A DNA stretch of 64,000 nt from an uncultured Lacinutrix sp. (lineage in GTDB: Bacteria; Bacteroidota; Bacteroidia; Flavobacteriales; Flavobacteriaceae). Position 1 is the stretch's first letter. The number at the start of each line of letters is the position of its first letter. The notes beneath the pieces were generated by a model. It was not told where the DNA came from. It was given only the letters and a program-made list of their open reading frames with translations, and did not search any database. This document shows, in pieces, positions 17,276 to 26,328 of this stretch. The position numbers were made by a program, and so were the translations under genes. Location of the stretch: NCBI GenBank assembly GCA_937129145.1, contig CAKZMU010000046.1:41036-105035 (forward strand), in the 5' to 3' direction.

Positions 17276-17328
17276 TACTAGATTATTTGAGAATTAATCT
17301 TAACTTTAAATTTCAAAAAAACATCTAA

Positions 17329-17844
17329 ATGAAACATCTCATCATCCTATTACTTGTCGTAACATTTGCATTACCATCGTGCGCACAAGAGACTCAAACC
17401 AACAAACAAACAACTACCTATTATTTTATCCGTCATGCCGAAAAAGACAGAAGCGACAAAACAAACAGAGACCCAAACTTAAAACAAGAAGGCATTTTAA
17501 GAGCTGCAAAATGGAGTTTGGTGTTTGCAAACATAGACTTTGATGCTGTATATTCCACTAATTATAACCGTACCAAACAAACAGCGCAACCTACTGCGGA
17601 AAAACAAGGACTGGAAGTGCAAATTTATGACCCAAGACAATTGTTTTCTGAAGCATTTGCAAATAAAACCAAAGGACAAACGGTTCTCGTGGTTGGACAT
17701 AGCAATACCACGCCTGCTTTTGTAAATGCTGTATTAGGCACTAAGAAATACGAAAATATTGACGATAACAATAACGCCAATTTGTATATAGTGACTATCT
17801 CACCAAGTGGTGAAAAGGCTGATACTGTGCTTGTTATTGATTAG
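17329..17844 (+). CDS. Histidine phosphatase family lipoprotein (SixA-like)
   Basis: The 171-residue product begins with a lipoprotein signal ending in the lipobox LPSC. The phosphatase core has FIRHAEK with the nucleophilic histidine near residue 36, the second arginine in NYNRTKQTA and the second histidine in VVGHSNT. This matches the small SixA-type branch of the histidine phosphatase (phosphoglycerate mutase-like) superfamily. Being exported and lipid-anchored, it cannot be the glycolytic mutase; the substrate is unknown. An RDD membrane protein gene starts 14 bases later. Confidence 0.85.
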   Translation: MKHLIILLLVVTFALPSCAQETQTNKQTTTYYFIRHAEKDRSDKTNRDPNLKQEGILRAAKWSLVFANIDFDAVYSTNYNRTKQTAQPTAEKQGLEVQIYDPRQLFSEAFANKTKGQTVLVVGHSNTTPAFVNAVLGTKKYENIDDNNNANLYIVTISPSGEKADTVLVID

Positions 17845-17858
17845 TTGGCAAATATTTG

Positions 17859-18416
17859 ATGAACGAAACCGAATACAAAGAATCTAGTAAACTTGTCGAA
17901 AACAATTCAAGATTTCGTAGAGTTTTCAGTATGTTGGTAGACCACATAATTATGACTATCGTTATCGTTCCACCAATGATTATTCTGATGATTTTAACTA
18001 CAAACGGAATATTGGAAATTGGTAATGAAACTTTTTCTATGGTTTTCTTTTTTATGATGTTTATCTATATCAATAAAGATTTTTTAAATGCTAAAAGTCC
18101 TGCGAAACGAATTTTAGGTTATCAAGTCATCAATCGAAAAACTGAAAAACCTGCTTCTGAATTACAATGCTTTGTGAGGAATTTGACAATTGCTGTTGCT
18201 TGGCCATTAGAAGTTATCATCGGACTAATAAGTCCCGAAAGGCGAATTGGAGATTTTTTAGCAAACACAAAAGTTGTCGTTTCTGAAAAGGAAAAGTTTA
18301 AAACAATTTTGACTGACCTCAAAAATAAAACTTTGAAATTAAACCTAATAGGAATTTTGATTATTGGAGTGATTTACTTTTATGGATTGAGCTTATTAAT
18401 CCCGAATATGAATTAA
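17859..18416 (+). CDS. RDD family membrane protein
   Basis: The product of 185 residues carries an RDD domain: an arginine/aspartate-bearing first helix (RRVFSMLVDHIIM), a second hydrophobic segment and the loop SPAKRILGYQVINRKT, then RNLTIAVAWPLE and RRIGDFLANT. A fourth hydrophobic segment is at the C-terminus. RDD proteins are small integral membrane proteins, some linked to ion transport; the role here is unknown. I prefer ATG 17859 to the TTG one codon earlier. It follows the phosphatase gene by 14 bases. Confidence 0.8.
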   Translation: MNETEYKESSKLVENNSRFRRVFSMLVDHIIMTIVIVPPMIILMILTTNGILEIGNETFSMVFFFMMFIYINKDFLNAKSPAKRILGYQVINRKTEKPASELQCFVRNLTIAVAWPLEVIIGLISPERRIGDFLANTKVVVSEKEKFKTILTDLKNKTLKLNLIGILIIGVIYFYGLSLLIPNMN

Positions 18417-18460
18417 AAAAACGTAATAACACAAAAAACCGCTGACAGTAATTTGAACTA

Positions 18461-19183
18461 ATGAACTTTTTAAGAAAAATTAGAGACGTATTTGAAAAAA
18501 GGATTTTTCTAAATGAACTCTATGATGACGTTCAGCATTTAGACGAAGTTTTACTAGAAAAAAGGATTGAAATTTTAAAAGAAGTTGCAAACCCTAAATT
18601 TGCTGAAATTGGACTAAAGAATTGGAATGGAAAATATTTGTGGTTTAGCGATTTTAATGACGAAGGAATTAAACACGTGGTCGAATATAATGTTCTAAAA
18701 GGATTTTCTGGAGCATTTACATTTGGTAATTGTTTTTATTCTGTTCCCACTATTTCAGGAAAAAAAATGATAAATCATAGAACTGAAAAATCGACTAAAA
18801 TTCTCTATCTGAAAAAATCAGAAAGTTGGCAAAAAAGTATTGAAACTCAAAGACATTTGAATCCTGACAAAATTAGTACAATTAATGAAAAAAAATTTAG
18901 AGATAGTTTAGAAAAAGTATTGAACAGAAACTTAATAAAGTTTGATAATTGGTTTAAAAAAAATAATACTTTAGAAAAAAATATTTTTTCACTAAAAAAA
19001 GATGTAAAAAATCCACCTTATGAAATTGGGACTAGAATTATTTCTTTTGAATATATTTTAGCTTTTTTAAACAAACAAAAATTCGATTTAGAATCTGCTG
19101 AATTTTGGCTAAACAGCCATTTCAAAAAAGAAGTTAACTCTGAATTAGAAATTGAAATGTTAACCAAAAGAATAAAAAATTAA
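18461..19183 (+). CDS. Hypothetical cytosolic protein
   Basis: The 240-residue predicted product has no signal peptide or membrane segment and is rich in lysine, asparagine and phenylalanine. Two short hydrophobic or aromatic blocks (KYLWFSDFNDEG and GAFTFGNCFY) look like the core of a beta-rich domain. I do not recognise a family. The gene is more AT-rich than its neighbours and lies within the segment bounded by the two 197-bp repeats, consistent with acquired DNA. Confidence 0.55.
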   Translation: MNFLRKIRDVFEKRIFLNELYDDVQHLDEVLLEKRIEILKEVANPKFAEIGLKNWNGKYLWFSDFNDEGIKHVVEYNVLKGFSGAFTFGNCFYSVPTISGKKMINHRTEKSTKILYLKKSESWQKSIETQRHLNPDKISTINEKKFRDSLEKVLNRNLIKFDNWFKKNNTLEKNIFSLKKDVKNPPYEIGTRIISFEYILAFLNKQKFDLESAEFWLNSHFKKEVNSELEIEMLTKRIKN

Positions 19184-19193
19184 TACCACTAAA

Positions 19194-19934
19194 TTACTCA
19201 ACCGCAACATCCAAATTCTCAATTTTAGAAACCTGTTTTAATTTTCCCAATTCAAACAATGAGTCTAAAGCAAATAAATCCAATATACCGTCTTCAGGTT
19301 TATAGTTGTTATAATCTACAAAGCGTAAGCCATTTATATAACGTTCGTTGTAGGCTTCCCTAAAACGTAAGCCTAATTCGGTTGGACTATCCATATACGA
19401 ATAGGCTATATAATCTACTTTAAAGTCTTCTTTATTAATCCAATACATAAAAACATCTTCATAATCATCGCCTCCGCCTTCTTGACTAAAACTAACTTTT
19501 ATTTTATGGTAAGCCTTATCTTTTATTGTAACTTCTTCTAATAATTCTTTATTAACCGCAGCGTCATTCAACCCAAATGGCAACACCACAAAATAATGTA
19601 CTGAGTTGACTGACCGTGTATATTTAGCTGCCATAGTATCAACCACAGCCACTTCTTTTTCATTGATGTATCTTTTAAAACCATCGTTAGAAAGGACATC
19701 TCTAATCTGCTCTAAAGAATCATTAAAAATGCGTTCATATTGAAAAATACCATTGTCTCTTACAGCTTTATAATGCATATCCCTAAAGTCAAATGATATG
19801 GCTGACGTTTTATGCTTTTCACCACCGGAGATTTCTATGGCTTTATCAACAATGTCTTGCGCTGTTAGTGTTTTTTCTTGTTTGCATGAGCTAACAATTA
19901 ACAAGAAAACCGAACAAAATAATAGATGCTTCAT
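19194..19934 (-). CDS. DUF6503-like lipoprotein
   Basis: The 246-residue product has a lipoprotein signal with lipobox VSSC at about residue 17. The mature protein begins TAQDIVDKAIEISGG, like LolA/LolB-type outer-membrane lipoprotein folds, and has an extended beta-rich body. I recall similar Flavobacteriia proteins as DUF6503; this name is from memory. It ends 10 bases from the oppositely oriented hypothetical gene at 18461-19183, and its start faces repeat copy B. Confidence 0.65.
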   Translation of the reverse strand: MKHLLFCSVFLLIVSSCKQEKTLTAQDIVDKAIEISGGEKHKTSAISFDFRDMHYKAVRDNGIFQYERIFNDSLEQIRDVLSNDGFKRYINEKEVAVVDTMAAKYTRSVNSVHYFVVLPFGLNDAAVNKELLEEVTIKDKAYHKIKVSFSQEGGGDDYEDVFMYWINKEDFKVDYIAYSYMDSPTELGLRFREAYNERYINGLRFVDYNNYKPEDGILDLFALDSLFELGKLKQVSKIENLDVAVE

Positions 19935-19991
19935 TAATAAGATATTTCTAAACTTGTCGTAAAATTAATCAATTCATAACATTTTATGGAT

Positions 19992-20188
19992 TAACCTACT
20001 GTGCATTTTGAGTCCAAAAGTAGAATCAAGTGTCAGTTCGAGTGATTTTGAGGCACGAAAAATCGTATCGAGAACCCAATTAGGCTAAAAAATCTATTCT
20101 CGATACAAATTTTACTCATTTTCTTCCGAAGCGTCGGAAGTAAAATTCACTCGAATTGACGAATTTAATTAAAATTCATAAAGGGTTA
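19992..20188 (+). repeat. 197-bp MITE-like palindromic repeat, copy B
   Basis: Direct copy of the element at 17079-17275. The core TGTCAGTTCGAGTGA (from 20031) to TCACTCGAATTGAC (to 20160) is almost identical. The outer ends have drifted (TAACC...GGGTTA still pair). It forms most of the DNA between the DUF6503-like gene and smpB, so the smpB promoter lies within or beside it. Confidence 0.85.
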
Positions 20189-20218
20189 GATTAATAAAAT
20201 TATGTAGTTTTGAACTCC

Positions 20219-20677
20219 ATGCAGAAAAAAGTAAACATACAAAATAAAAAAGCACGTTTTGAATACGAAATTCTTGACAAATACACTGCTGGAATTGTGT
20301 TAACTGGTACCGAAATTAAATCCATAAGAAGCAGTAAAGCTTCTATTGCCGAGAGTTTTTGTGAGTTTAACGACCGTGGCGAATTGTTTGTGGTTAATAT
20401 GACCATTCAAGAGTATGCATACGGTAATTACATGAACCACAAGCCAAAAGCCACAAGAAAACTACTACTAAATAAGCGTGAACTTAAAAAACTTGAAAAA
20501 GAAGTGAAAAATGTTGGTCTTACTATCATTCCGTTGCGTTTGTTTATAAATGACAAAGGTTTTGCTAAACTAGATATAGGATTAGCCAAAGGAAAAAAAC
20601 TGTATGACAAACGTGATACCATAAAAGACAGGGATAACAAACGTCATCTAGACCGAATTAAGAAAAATTTCAGGTAG
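20219..20677 (+). CDS. smpB: SsrA-binding protein SmpB
   Basis: SmpB binds tmRNA and delivers it to stalled ribosomes for trans-translation. Diagnostic blocks are NKKARFEYEI near the start, TGTEIKSIRS, CEFNDRGELF, KLLLNKRELKKL and the C-terminal AKGKKLYDKR followed by the basic tail DRDNKRHLDRIKK. ATG 20219 gives 152 residues, the usual length; the upstream TTG 20210 in the same frame would add three residues. The tmRNA gene itself was not found in the window. The repeat copy B ends 30 bases before the start. Confidence 0.95.
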   Translation: MQKKVNIQNKKARFEYEILDKYTAGIVLTGTEIKSIRSSKASIAESFCEFNDRGELFVVNMTIQEYAYGNYMNHKPKATRKLLLNKRELKKLEKEVKNVGLTIIPLRLFINDKGFAKLDIGLAKGKKLYDKRDTIKDRDNKRHLDRIKKNFR

Positions 20678-20759
20678 GTAAAAGTTTCGCTTTATCTTAC
20701 TATCTTTAAAGGAATTTTATAAAATTCGAATAAAAATATTTCAACTAATAATTATACAC

Positions 20760-21290
20760 ATGAAAAAACTACTCATTTTAGGAGCTATTTTTTGTTTCAG
20801 TACAACATTGACTGCTCAAAAAAACAATGAAGCCTATGCTAAAAAAGTAAAAACATTAGATAGTACACTTGAAACCTTGTATGCAGTAATTTCAGGAGAA
20901 AAAGGAGAAGCAAGGGACTGGGATTTATTTAGATTTCTATTTCATCCAGATGCTAAATTAATTCCTTCAGGAAAAAACAGAGAAGCACAAGTAGGTGCGC
21001 GTTTTATGACACCAGATGATTATGTAAACACCTCAGGAAATTACTTGGTTGAAAATGGATTTCATGAAATTGAACTACAACGTGAAGTTGATACGTTTGG
21101 CAATATCACACAAGTATTTAGCACTTACGAATCGTATAGAAGTAAAAAAGACAAAGAGCCGTTTATGAGAGGTATTAATAGTATTCAGTTATTAAATGAC
21201 GGAAATAGATGGTGGATTATCAATATTTATTGGATGCAAGAATCAAAAGAAAACCCAATTCCGAAACAATATTTACCTAATAAATACTAG
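20760..21290 (+). CDS. Secreted SnoaL/NTF2-like protein
   Basis: The 176-residue product has a signal peptide (MKKLLILGAIFCFSTTLTAQ). The mature domain resembles a SnoaL/NTF2-like cone fold: an initial helix, the hydrophobic block RDWDLFRFLFHPDAKLI, and later strands with QVFSTYESY and RWWIINIYWMQES. Such exported small domains may bind small ligands; no catalytic residues are certain. It ends 5 bases before the S15 peptidase gene and is likely cotranscribed with it. Confidence 0.7.
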   Translation: MKKLLILGAIFCFSTTLTAQKNNEAYAKKVKTLDSTLETLYAVISGEKGEARDWDLFRFLFHPDAKLIPSGKNREAQVGARFMTPDDYVNTSGNYLVENGFHEIELQREVDTFGNITQVFSTYESYRSKKDKEPFMRGINSIQLLNDGNRWWIINIYWMQESKENPIPKQYLPNKY

Positions 21291-21295
21291 TACCA

Positions 21296-23200
21296 ATGAG
21301 AGTGACTTTCAAAAAAGACATATACATTTTTTTATTAACGCTATCTGTTGTTTTTTCAGCAATAGCGCAAGAAAAAGCAAAACCCATTTTTAAAGATGGC
21401 GAAGCCCAAATTGTTGACGCCTTTAAAAATCCTGATGATTGGATACGTCATGACTTGTGGGTAGAAACCTCGTTTGATACTGATGGCGATGGCAAACTAG
21501 ACCGAATGCACGTAGCCGTAACAAGACCAAAACAAACTGATACCGAAGGCTTAAAACTCCCTGTGGTTTATGAATCCAGTCCATATTACGCAGGCGTAGC
21601 ACCAGATGTTGATGGCGTATTTTGGGAGGTTAAACATGAATTAGGAGAGACCCCAAAACCACGAGTAAATCCAGAGGTTACTAGAACTGGAAAACGACCG
21701 ATTATTTCAAACTCACAAATAAGAACTTGGGTGCCTAGAGGCTATATTGTGGTACACTCATCCTCACCTGGAACAGGTTTATCACAAGGCTCACCAACTG
21801 TTGGTGGTGATAATGAAAGCTTAGCACCTAAAGCTGTGGTAGAATGGTTATGTGGTCGTACAAAAGGCTACACAACACCTTATGGCAATGAAACGGTTGA
21901 CGCTTATTGGTCCACAGGAAAAGTAGGAATGACAGGAACATCTTATAACGGCACTATTCCGTTAGCAGCTGCTACAACTGGTGTTGAAGGCTTAGAAGCC
22001 ATCATACCTGTTGCACCAAACACCTCTTACTATCATTATTACCGTTCAAACGGATTGGTACGTTCTCCTGGTGGCTATTTAGGTGAAGATATTGATGTGC
22101 TTTACGATTTTATTCATAGTGGTGGTGAAGAACCTTTTACACCAATGAAAAATACAAAAGTTAGTGATGCTAACATGCCTAATCAAATTTTCAAGACTAA
22201 AAGGGAATATAGCAATGCCATGGTACGAGACACCGAAATGAAAAATGGTATGGATAGGGAAACTGGAGATTATAACGAATTTTGGGCAGGACGTGATTAT
22301 CTAAACGATATGGCGCCAATGAAAGCTGCGTTATTAATGTCTCACGGATTTAACGATTGGAATGTAATGCCTGAACACAGTTACAGAATCTACAAAAAAG
22401 CCAAAGAAATGGGCTTGCCAACTCAAATATATTACCATCAAAATGGTCATGGAGGACCTCCACCAATGACAATGATGAATCGTTGGTTTACACATTACCT
22501 ACATGGTATTGATAATGGTGTTGAAAATGATGCGCGTGCTTGGATAGTTCGTGAAGATGATGCTAGAGACAAACCAACAGCTTATAAGGATTACCCTAAT
22601 CCTGATGCTTCAAATGTCAAATTGTATTTAAGTCCTGGAGCACCAAAAAAAGGTGGTTTAAGTACTCAAAAAATCACTACCAATAAAACTGAAACCTTAG
22701 TTGATAATTATTCGTTTTCTGGCTCTGGTTTAGCTCAAGCAGACATTACAAACCATCGTTTGTTATATGTAACGCCAAAACTTACAAAAGACGTGCATAT
22801 TTCTGGAATTCCAAAAGTAACAGTCACATTGTCCAGCAATAAGCCAGCAGCCAATTTATCCGTATGGTTGGTATCGTTACCTTGGCAAGAAGGCAGAAGA
22901 GCAAAAATAACCGACAATATTATTAATCGTGGTTGGGCAGACCCACAAAACCATAAATCATTAACAGAAAGTGAGCCTTTGGAAAAAGGCAAATTTTACA
23001 CCGTTACTTTTGATTTAAACCCAGATGACCAAGTTATTAAAAAAGGACAGCAAATAGGTTTGATGATTTTTTCTAGTGATAAAGAGTTTACCTTACAGCC
23101 AGAACCAGGAACTGAACTCACTATAAAGCTAGATGAAACCTCATTAACATTACCTATTGTTGGAGGAACATCTGCCTTACATTCAGCGTTTGAAAACTAA
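21296..23200 (+). CDS. X-Pro dipeptidyl-peptidase-like S15 family hydrolase
   Basis: The 634-residue product has a signal peptide (hydrophobic residues about 9-23, cleavage after SAIAQ). The catalytic alpha/beta-hydrolase domain has the nucleophile elbow GTSYNG (Ser216), the acid in SHGFNDWNV and the base in QNGHGG. The C-terminal jelly-roll domain (from about residue 450) is typical of the S15/CocE group. Activities in the family include X-prolyl dipeptidyl peptidase and acylase/esterase; export suggests use of peptides from outside. The stop codon overlaps the ATG of the next gene by one base. Confidence 0.9.
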   Translation: MRVTFKKDIYIFLLTLSVVFSAIAQEKAKPIFKDGEAQIVDAFKNPDDWIRHDLWVETSFDTDGDGKLDRMHVAVTRPKQTDTEGLKLPVVYESSPYYAGVAPDVDGVFWEVKHELGETPKPRVNPEVTRTGKRPIISNSQIRTWVPRGYIVVHSSSPGTGLSQGSPTVGGDNESLAPKAVVEWLCGRTKGYTTPYGNETVDAYWSTGKVGMTGTSYNGTIPLAAATTGVEGLEAIIPVAPNTSYYHYYRSNGLVRSPGGYLGEDIDVLYDFIHSGGEEPFTPMKNTKVSDANMPNQIFKTKREYSNAMVRDTEMKNGMDRETGDYNEFWAGRDYLNDMAPMKAALLMSHGFNDWNVMPEHSYRIYKKAKEMGLPTQIYYHQNGHGGPPPMTMMNRWFTHYLHGIDNGVENDARAWIVREDDARDKPTAYKDYPNPDASNVKLYLSPGAPKKGGLSTQKITTNKTETLVDNYSFSGSGLAQADITNHRLLYVTPKLTKDVHISGIPKVTVTLSSNKPAANLSVWLVSLPWQEGRRAKITDNIINRGWADPQNHKSLTESEPLEKGKFYTVTFDLNPDDQVIKKGQQIGLMIFSSDKEFTLQPEPGTELTIKLDETSLTLPIVGGTSALHSAFEN

Positions 23201-23694
23201 TGACAGATTTTAAATTAGCAACAACCAAAACCCATTTTAATGCCATTGCCAAACTAGCAAACATAGTTTGGCATGAGCATTATTTACCTATTATTGGAAA
23301 AGCTCAAGTGGAGTACATGGTTGCAAAATTTCAAACTTGTCAAGCTATGCAACAGCAAGCTAACGAAGGTTACGAGTATTATATTATTACATATAAAAGT
23401 GAGAATGTTGGTTATTTATCTGTTAAAAAGAACAACAACGATTTGTTTTTAAGTAAAATCTATCTTCTAAAAGAATTTAGAGGTAAAGGCATTGGTAAAG
23501 ATGCTTTTAAGTTTATTGAAAAGAAAGCCAAAACGTATCAATGTAAAAGTATCTCATTAACCGTTAATAAAAACAACGTAAATACTATAAAAACTTACGA
23601 GAAATCAGGTTTTAAGAATGTAGAAGCGATTGTTATCGATATTGGAAATGGCTTTGTTATGGATGATTATAGAATGGTGAAAACCTTAACCTAA
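23200..23694 (+). CDS. GNAT family N-acetyltransferase
   Basis: The 164-residue protein carries the GNAT acetyl-CoA signature: KIYLLKEFRGKGIGKDAF (motif A, RGKGIG) and a downstream VNKNNVNTIKTYEKSGF motif B. The N-terminus has the block IVWHEHYLPIIGKAQVEYM, often seen in small acetyltransferases acting on amines or proteins. The substrate is unknown. Its ATG overlaps the stop of the S15 hydrolase by one base and its end overlaps the convergent pcm gene by 4 bases. Confidence 0.85.
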   Translation: MTDFKLATTKTHFNAIAKLANIVWHEHYLPIIGKAQVEYMVAKFQTCQAMQQQANEGYEYYIITYKSENVGYLSVKKNNNDLFLSKIYLLKEFRGKGIGKDAFKFIEKKAKTYQCKSISLTVNKNNVNTIKTYEKSGFKNVEAIVIDIGNGFVMDDYRMVKTLT

Positions 23695-24332
23695 TTTTTA
23701 TCCTCTAAAAGCGGCACAAAACGAAAATCTCCTAACTCGTGTTTTTCAAATTCTTTCTCGCCTTTTCTAATAAACAAGGTCATGGTTTGCACATCATCGC
23801 CAACAGGAATTACCAATCGTCCTCCTATTTTTAATTGTGATAATAAAGGTTTTGGCACAAATGGTGCACCAGCAGTAACGATGATGCCATCGAAAGGTGC
23901 TTCTTCTGGCAAGCCTTTATAACCATCGCCAAAAATGAGCTTTTTTGGTCTATAACCCAATTTAGGTAAAAACTTACTTGTTTTTTTAAACAATTCTTGC
24001 TGACGCTCAATGCTATACAGTTTTGCTCCCAATTCACAAAGCACAGCAGCTTGATAACCACTACCTGTACCAATTTCCAAAATTTTATCGCCTTTATTGA
24101 CTTGCAATAATTCAGTTTGAAAAGCTACTGTATAAGGTTGCGAAATTGTTTGGTCGGCAGCAATGGGAAATGCTTTATCCTGATAAGCATGGTCTAAAAA
24201 CCCAGAATCCATAAACAAATGTCTAGGGATTTTTCCTATGGCTTGTAGTACGTTTTCGTTTTCTATGCCTTTAGATTTTATGGTTTCAACGAGTTTTTGT
24301 CGAAGTCCTTTATGTTTAAATGTATCTTTCAA
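23691..24332 (-). CDS. pcm: Protein-L-isoaspartate O-methyltransferase
   Basis: The enzyme methylates isoaspartate that arises in damaged proteins, using S-adenosylmethionine, to start repair. The motif DQTISQPYTVAFQTELL and the SAM-binding LEIGTGSGYQAAVL are characteristic. Later blocks are YSIERQ, FGDGYKGLPE and IVTAGAPFVP. The length of 213 residues is normal. It is divergent from the oxidoreductase gene at 24462 and its 3' end overlaps the convergent GNAT gene by 4 bases. Confidence 0.95.
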   Translation of the reverse strand: MKDTFKHKGLRQKLVETIKSKGIENENVLQAIGKIPRHLFMDSGFLDHAYQDKAFPIAADQTISQPYTVAFQTELLQVNKGDKILEIGTGSGYQAAVLCELGAKLYSIERQQELFKKTSKFLPKLGYRPKKLIFGDGYKGLPEEAPFDGIIVTAGAPFVPKPLLSQLKIGGRLVIPVGDDVQTMTLFIRKGEKEFEKHELGDFRFVPLLEDKN

Positions 24333-24438
24333 TGGTTGTAATTTTGCTTGCTAAAATTAGCCAAAATGTTAGTGATAAAAAACAAGATTCCTTTAAATTT
24401 TAAATAAAAAATCAACCTAAAAAAAGTATAAAAAATCT

Positions 24439-24446
24439 TATTTTTG
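24439..24446 (+). promoter_or_regulatory. Candidate -7 box for the Gfo/Idh/MocA gene
   Basis: TATTTTTG matches TAnnTTTG and lies 15 bases before ATG 24462. It is AT-rich background, so chance is possible, and no -33 TTG is seen at the usual distance. Confidence 0.35.
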
Positions 24447-24461
24447 TTGAAAACGACAAAC

Positions 24462-25424
24462 ATGCTAAAAGCTGGTGTACTTGGTGCTGGCCACCTAGGG
24501 AAAATTCATTTACGACTTTTAAATCAATCTGATAAATATGAGCTTGTAGGCTTTTACGATGCCGATGAAACCAATGCGAAAAATGTTGAAGCTGAGTTTG
24601 GTTACAAATATTTCAATTCGATTGATGCTTTAATCGATGCCGTTGACATGGTTGATATCGTCACACCTACCCTATCACATTACGATTGTGCGCTTAAAGC
24701 CATTGCCAAAGGCAAACATGTGTTTATTGAAAAACCAATTACAAATACAGTTGAAGAAGCCGAAGAAATTCGCGAACTTTTAGCAAAGCATAATTTAAGA
24801 GGACAAGTTGGACATGTAGAGCGGTTTAATCCTGCGTTTATAGGCGTTAAAGACCAAATTGAAAGCCCAATGTTTATTGAAACGCATCGTTTGGCAGAGT
24901 TTAACCCTCGTGGTACTGATGTTCCTGTAGTATTGGATTTAATGATTCATGATATCGATATTATCCTTAGCGTGGTTAAATCTAAAGTGAAACATGTATC
25001 AGCAAGTGGTGTATCAGTAATTAGTGACACACCAGATATTGCCAATGCAAGAATTGAGTTTGAAAATGGTTGTGTCGCTAACCTTACAGCAAGTAGGATA
25101 TCATTAAAAAATATGAGGAAGTCACGCTTCTTTCAAAAGGACGCTTACATTTCGGTAGATTTTTTAGAAAAAAAATGCGAAGTAGTAAAAATGAAAGACG
25201 CTCCTGAAAATCCAGGAGATTTTGATATGATACTACAAAATGCCGAAGGCGTTAAAAAGCAAATCTATTTCGATAATCCTGAAATTTCTAACAACAACGC
25301 GATATTAGATGAGCTTGAAACATTTGCTCACGCTATAAACACGAATACAACACCAATAGTAACCTTGCATGACGGAACCGAAGCGTTACGTGTTGCAACT
25401 CAAATAATACATTGTTTTAACTAA
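24462..25424 (+). CDS. Gfo/Idh/MocA family oxidoreductase
   Basis: The 320-residue protein begins with a Rossmann motif (GVLGAGHLGKIH) and the segment VDIVTPTLSHYD, then HVFIEKPIT, the signature of the Gfo/Idh/MocA NAD(P) oxidoreductases. The C-terminal domain carries the HDIDIIL block. Substrates are mostly sugars or related hydroxy compounds and cannot be told here. ATG 24462 is preferred over TTG 24444. The dehydrogenase gene at 25438 follows after 13 bases; the pair is likely an operon. Confidence 0.85.
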   Translation: MLKAGVLGAGHLGKIHLRLLNQSDKYELVGFYDADETNAKNVEAEFGYKYFNSIDALIDAVDMVDIVTPTLSHYDCALKAIAKGKHVFIEKPITNTVEEAEEIRELLAKHNLRGQVGHVERFNPAFIGVKDQIESPMFIETHRLAEFNPRGTDVPVVLDLMIHDIDIILSVVKSKVKHVSASGVSVISDTPDIANARIEFENGCVANLTASRISLKNMRKSRFFQKDAYISVDFLEKKCEVVKMKDAPENPGDFDMILQNAEGVKKQIYFDNPEISNNNAILDELETFAHAINTNTTPIVTLHDGTEALRVATQIIHCFN

Positions 25425-25437
25425 AAATAAAAAATTG

Positions 25438-26328
25438 ATGAAAAATGTTGCAGTAATTGGAGCTGGAACCATGGGAAATGGTATTGCTCATACATTTGCA
25501 CAAAGCGGATTTAAAGTTCAATTAATAGATATAAGCGACGCAGCTCTAAAAAGAGGAATTGACACCATTACCAAAAATTTAGACAGAATGGTCGCTAAAG
25601 AAAAAATTACAGAAGCACAAAAAGAAGAAACTCTTGCCAATATTACAACCTATACAAGTATTAACGAAGGTGTTGAATATGCTGGGTTAGTGGTTGAAGC
25701 TGCCACCGAGAACATTGACTTAAAACTAAAAATATTTAAGCAGTTGGATGAAGCTTGTCCAGAAGATACTATTCTTGCTACAAATACCTCATCTATTTCA
25801 ATCACACAAATTGCAGCTGTAACCTCAAGGCCAGAAATGGTAATTGGCATGCATTTTATGAACCCTGTTCCAATCATGAAGTTGGTTGAAATTATTCGTG
25901 GTTATAACACAAGTGATGAAGTTACAAATACCATTATGGAAATGTCTCGCACTTTAGGTAAAGTTCCTGTTGAAGTGAATGATTACCCAGGTTTTGTTGC
26001 TAATAGAATTTTAATGCCAATGCTTAACGAATCTATCGAAACGTTATATAATGGTGTTGCAGGTGTTCAAGAAATTGATACAGTTATGAAGCTTGGAATG
26101 GCACACCCAATGGGACCATTACAATTAGCAGACTTTATTGGTTTGGATGTGTGCTTATCTATACTTAATGTAATGTACGACGGATTTAAAAATCCTAAGT
26201 ATGCACCTTGTCCGTTATTAGTAAATATGGTACGCGCAGGGAAATTAGGCGTGAAATCTGGAGAAGGATTTTATGATTATTCTGAGAGTAGAAAAGCTGA
26301 AAAGGTAGCTAAACAGTTCTTAAAGTAA
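25438..26328 (+). CDS. 3-hydroxybutyryl-CoA dehydrogenase
   Basis: This NAD-dependent 3-hydroxyacyl-CoA dehydrogenase (PaaH/Hbd/FadB-like, single domain) interconverts 3-hydroxyacyl-CoA and 3-ketoacyl-CoA. Motifs: GAGTMGNGIAHTFAQ (NAD), ATNTSSISI, the catalytic HFMNPVP block, PGFVANRIL and the C-terminal GEGFYDY. The length of 296 residues is typical. ATG 25438 is preferred; TTG one codon earlier is also possible. Its stop overlaps the next ATG by one base (TAATG). Confidence 0.92.
   Translation: MKNVAVIGAGTMGNGIAHTFAQSGFKVQLIDISDAALKRGIDTITKNLDRMVAKEKITEAQKEETLANITTYTSINEGVEYAGLVVEAATENIDLKLKIFKQLDEACPEDTILATNTSSISITQIAAVTSRPEMVIGMHFMNPVPIMKLVEIIRGYNTSDEVTNTIMEMSRTLGKVPVEVNDYPGFVANRILMPMLNESIETLYNGVAGVQEIDTVMKLGMAHPMGPLQLADFIGLDVCLSILNVMYDGFKNPKYAPCPLLVNMVRAGKLGVKSGEGFYDYSESRKAEKVAKQFLK

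Noticed and set aside
23691..23694. Converging overlap of GNAT and pcm as an assembly error
   Set aside because: Both proteins end normally and 4-base convergent overlaps recur in the window (49672-49675, 63436-63439), so it is a genuine feature of compact gene packing.
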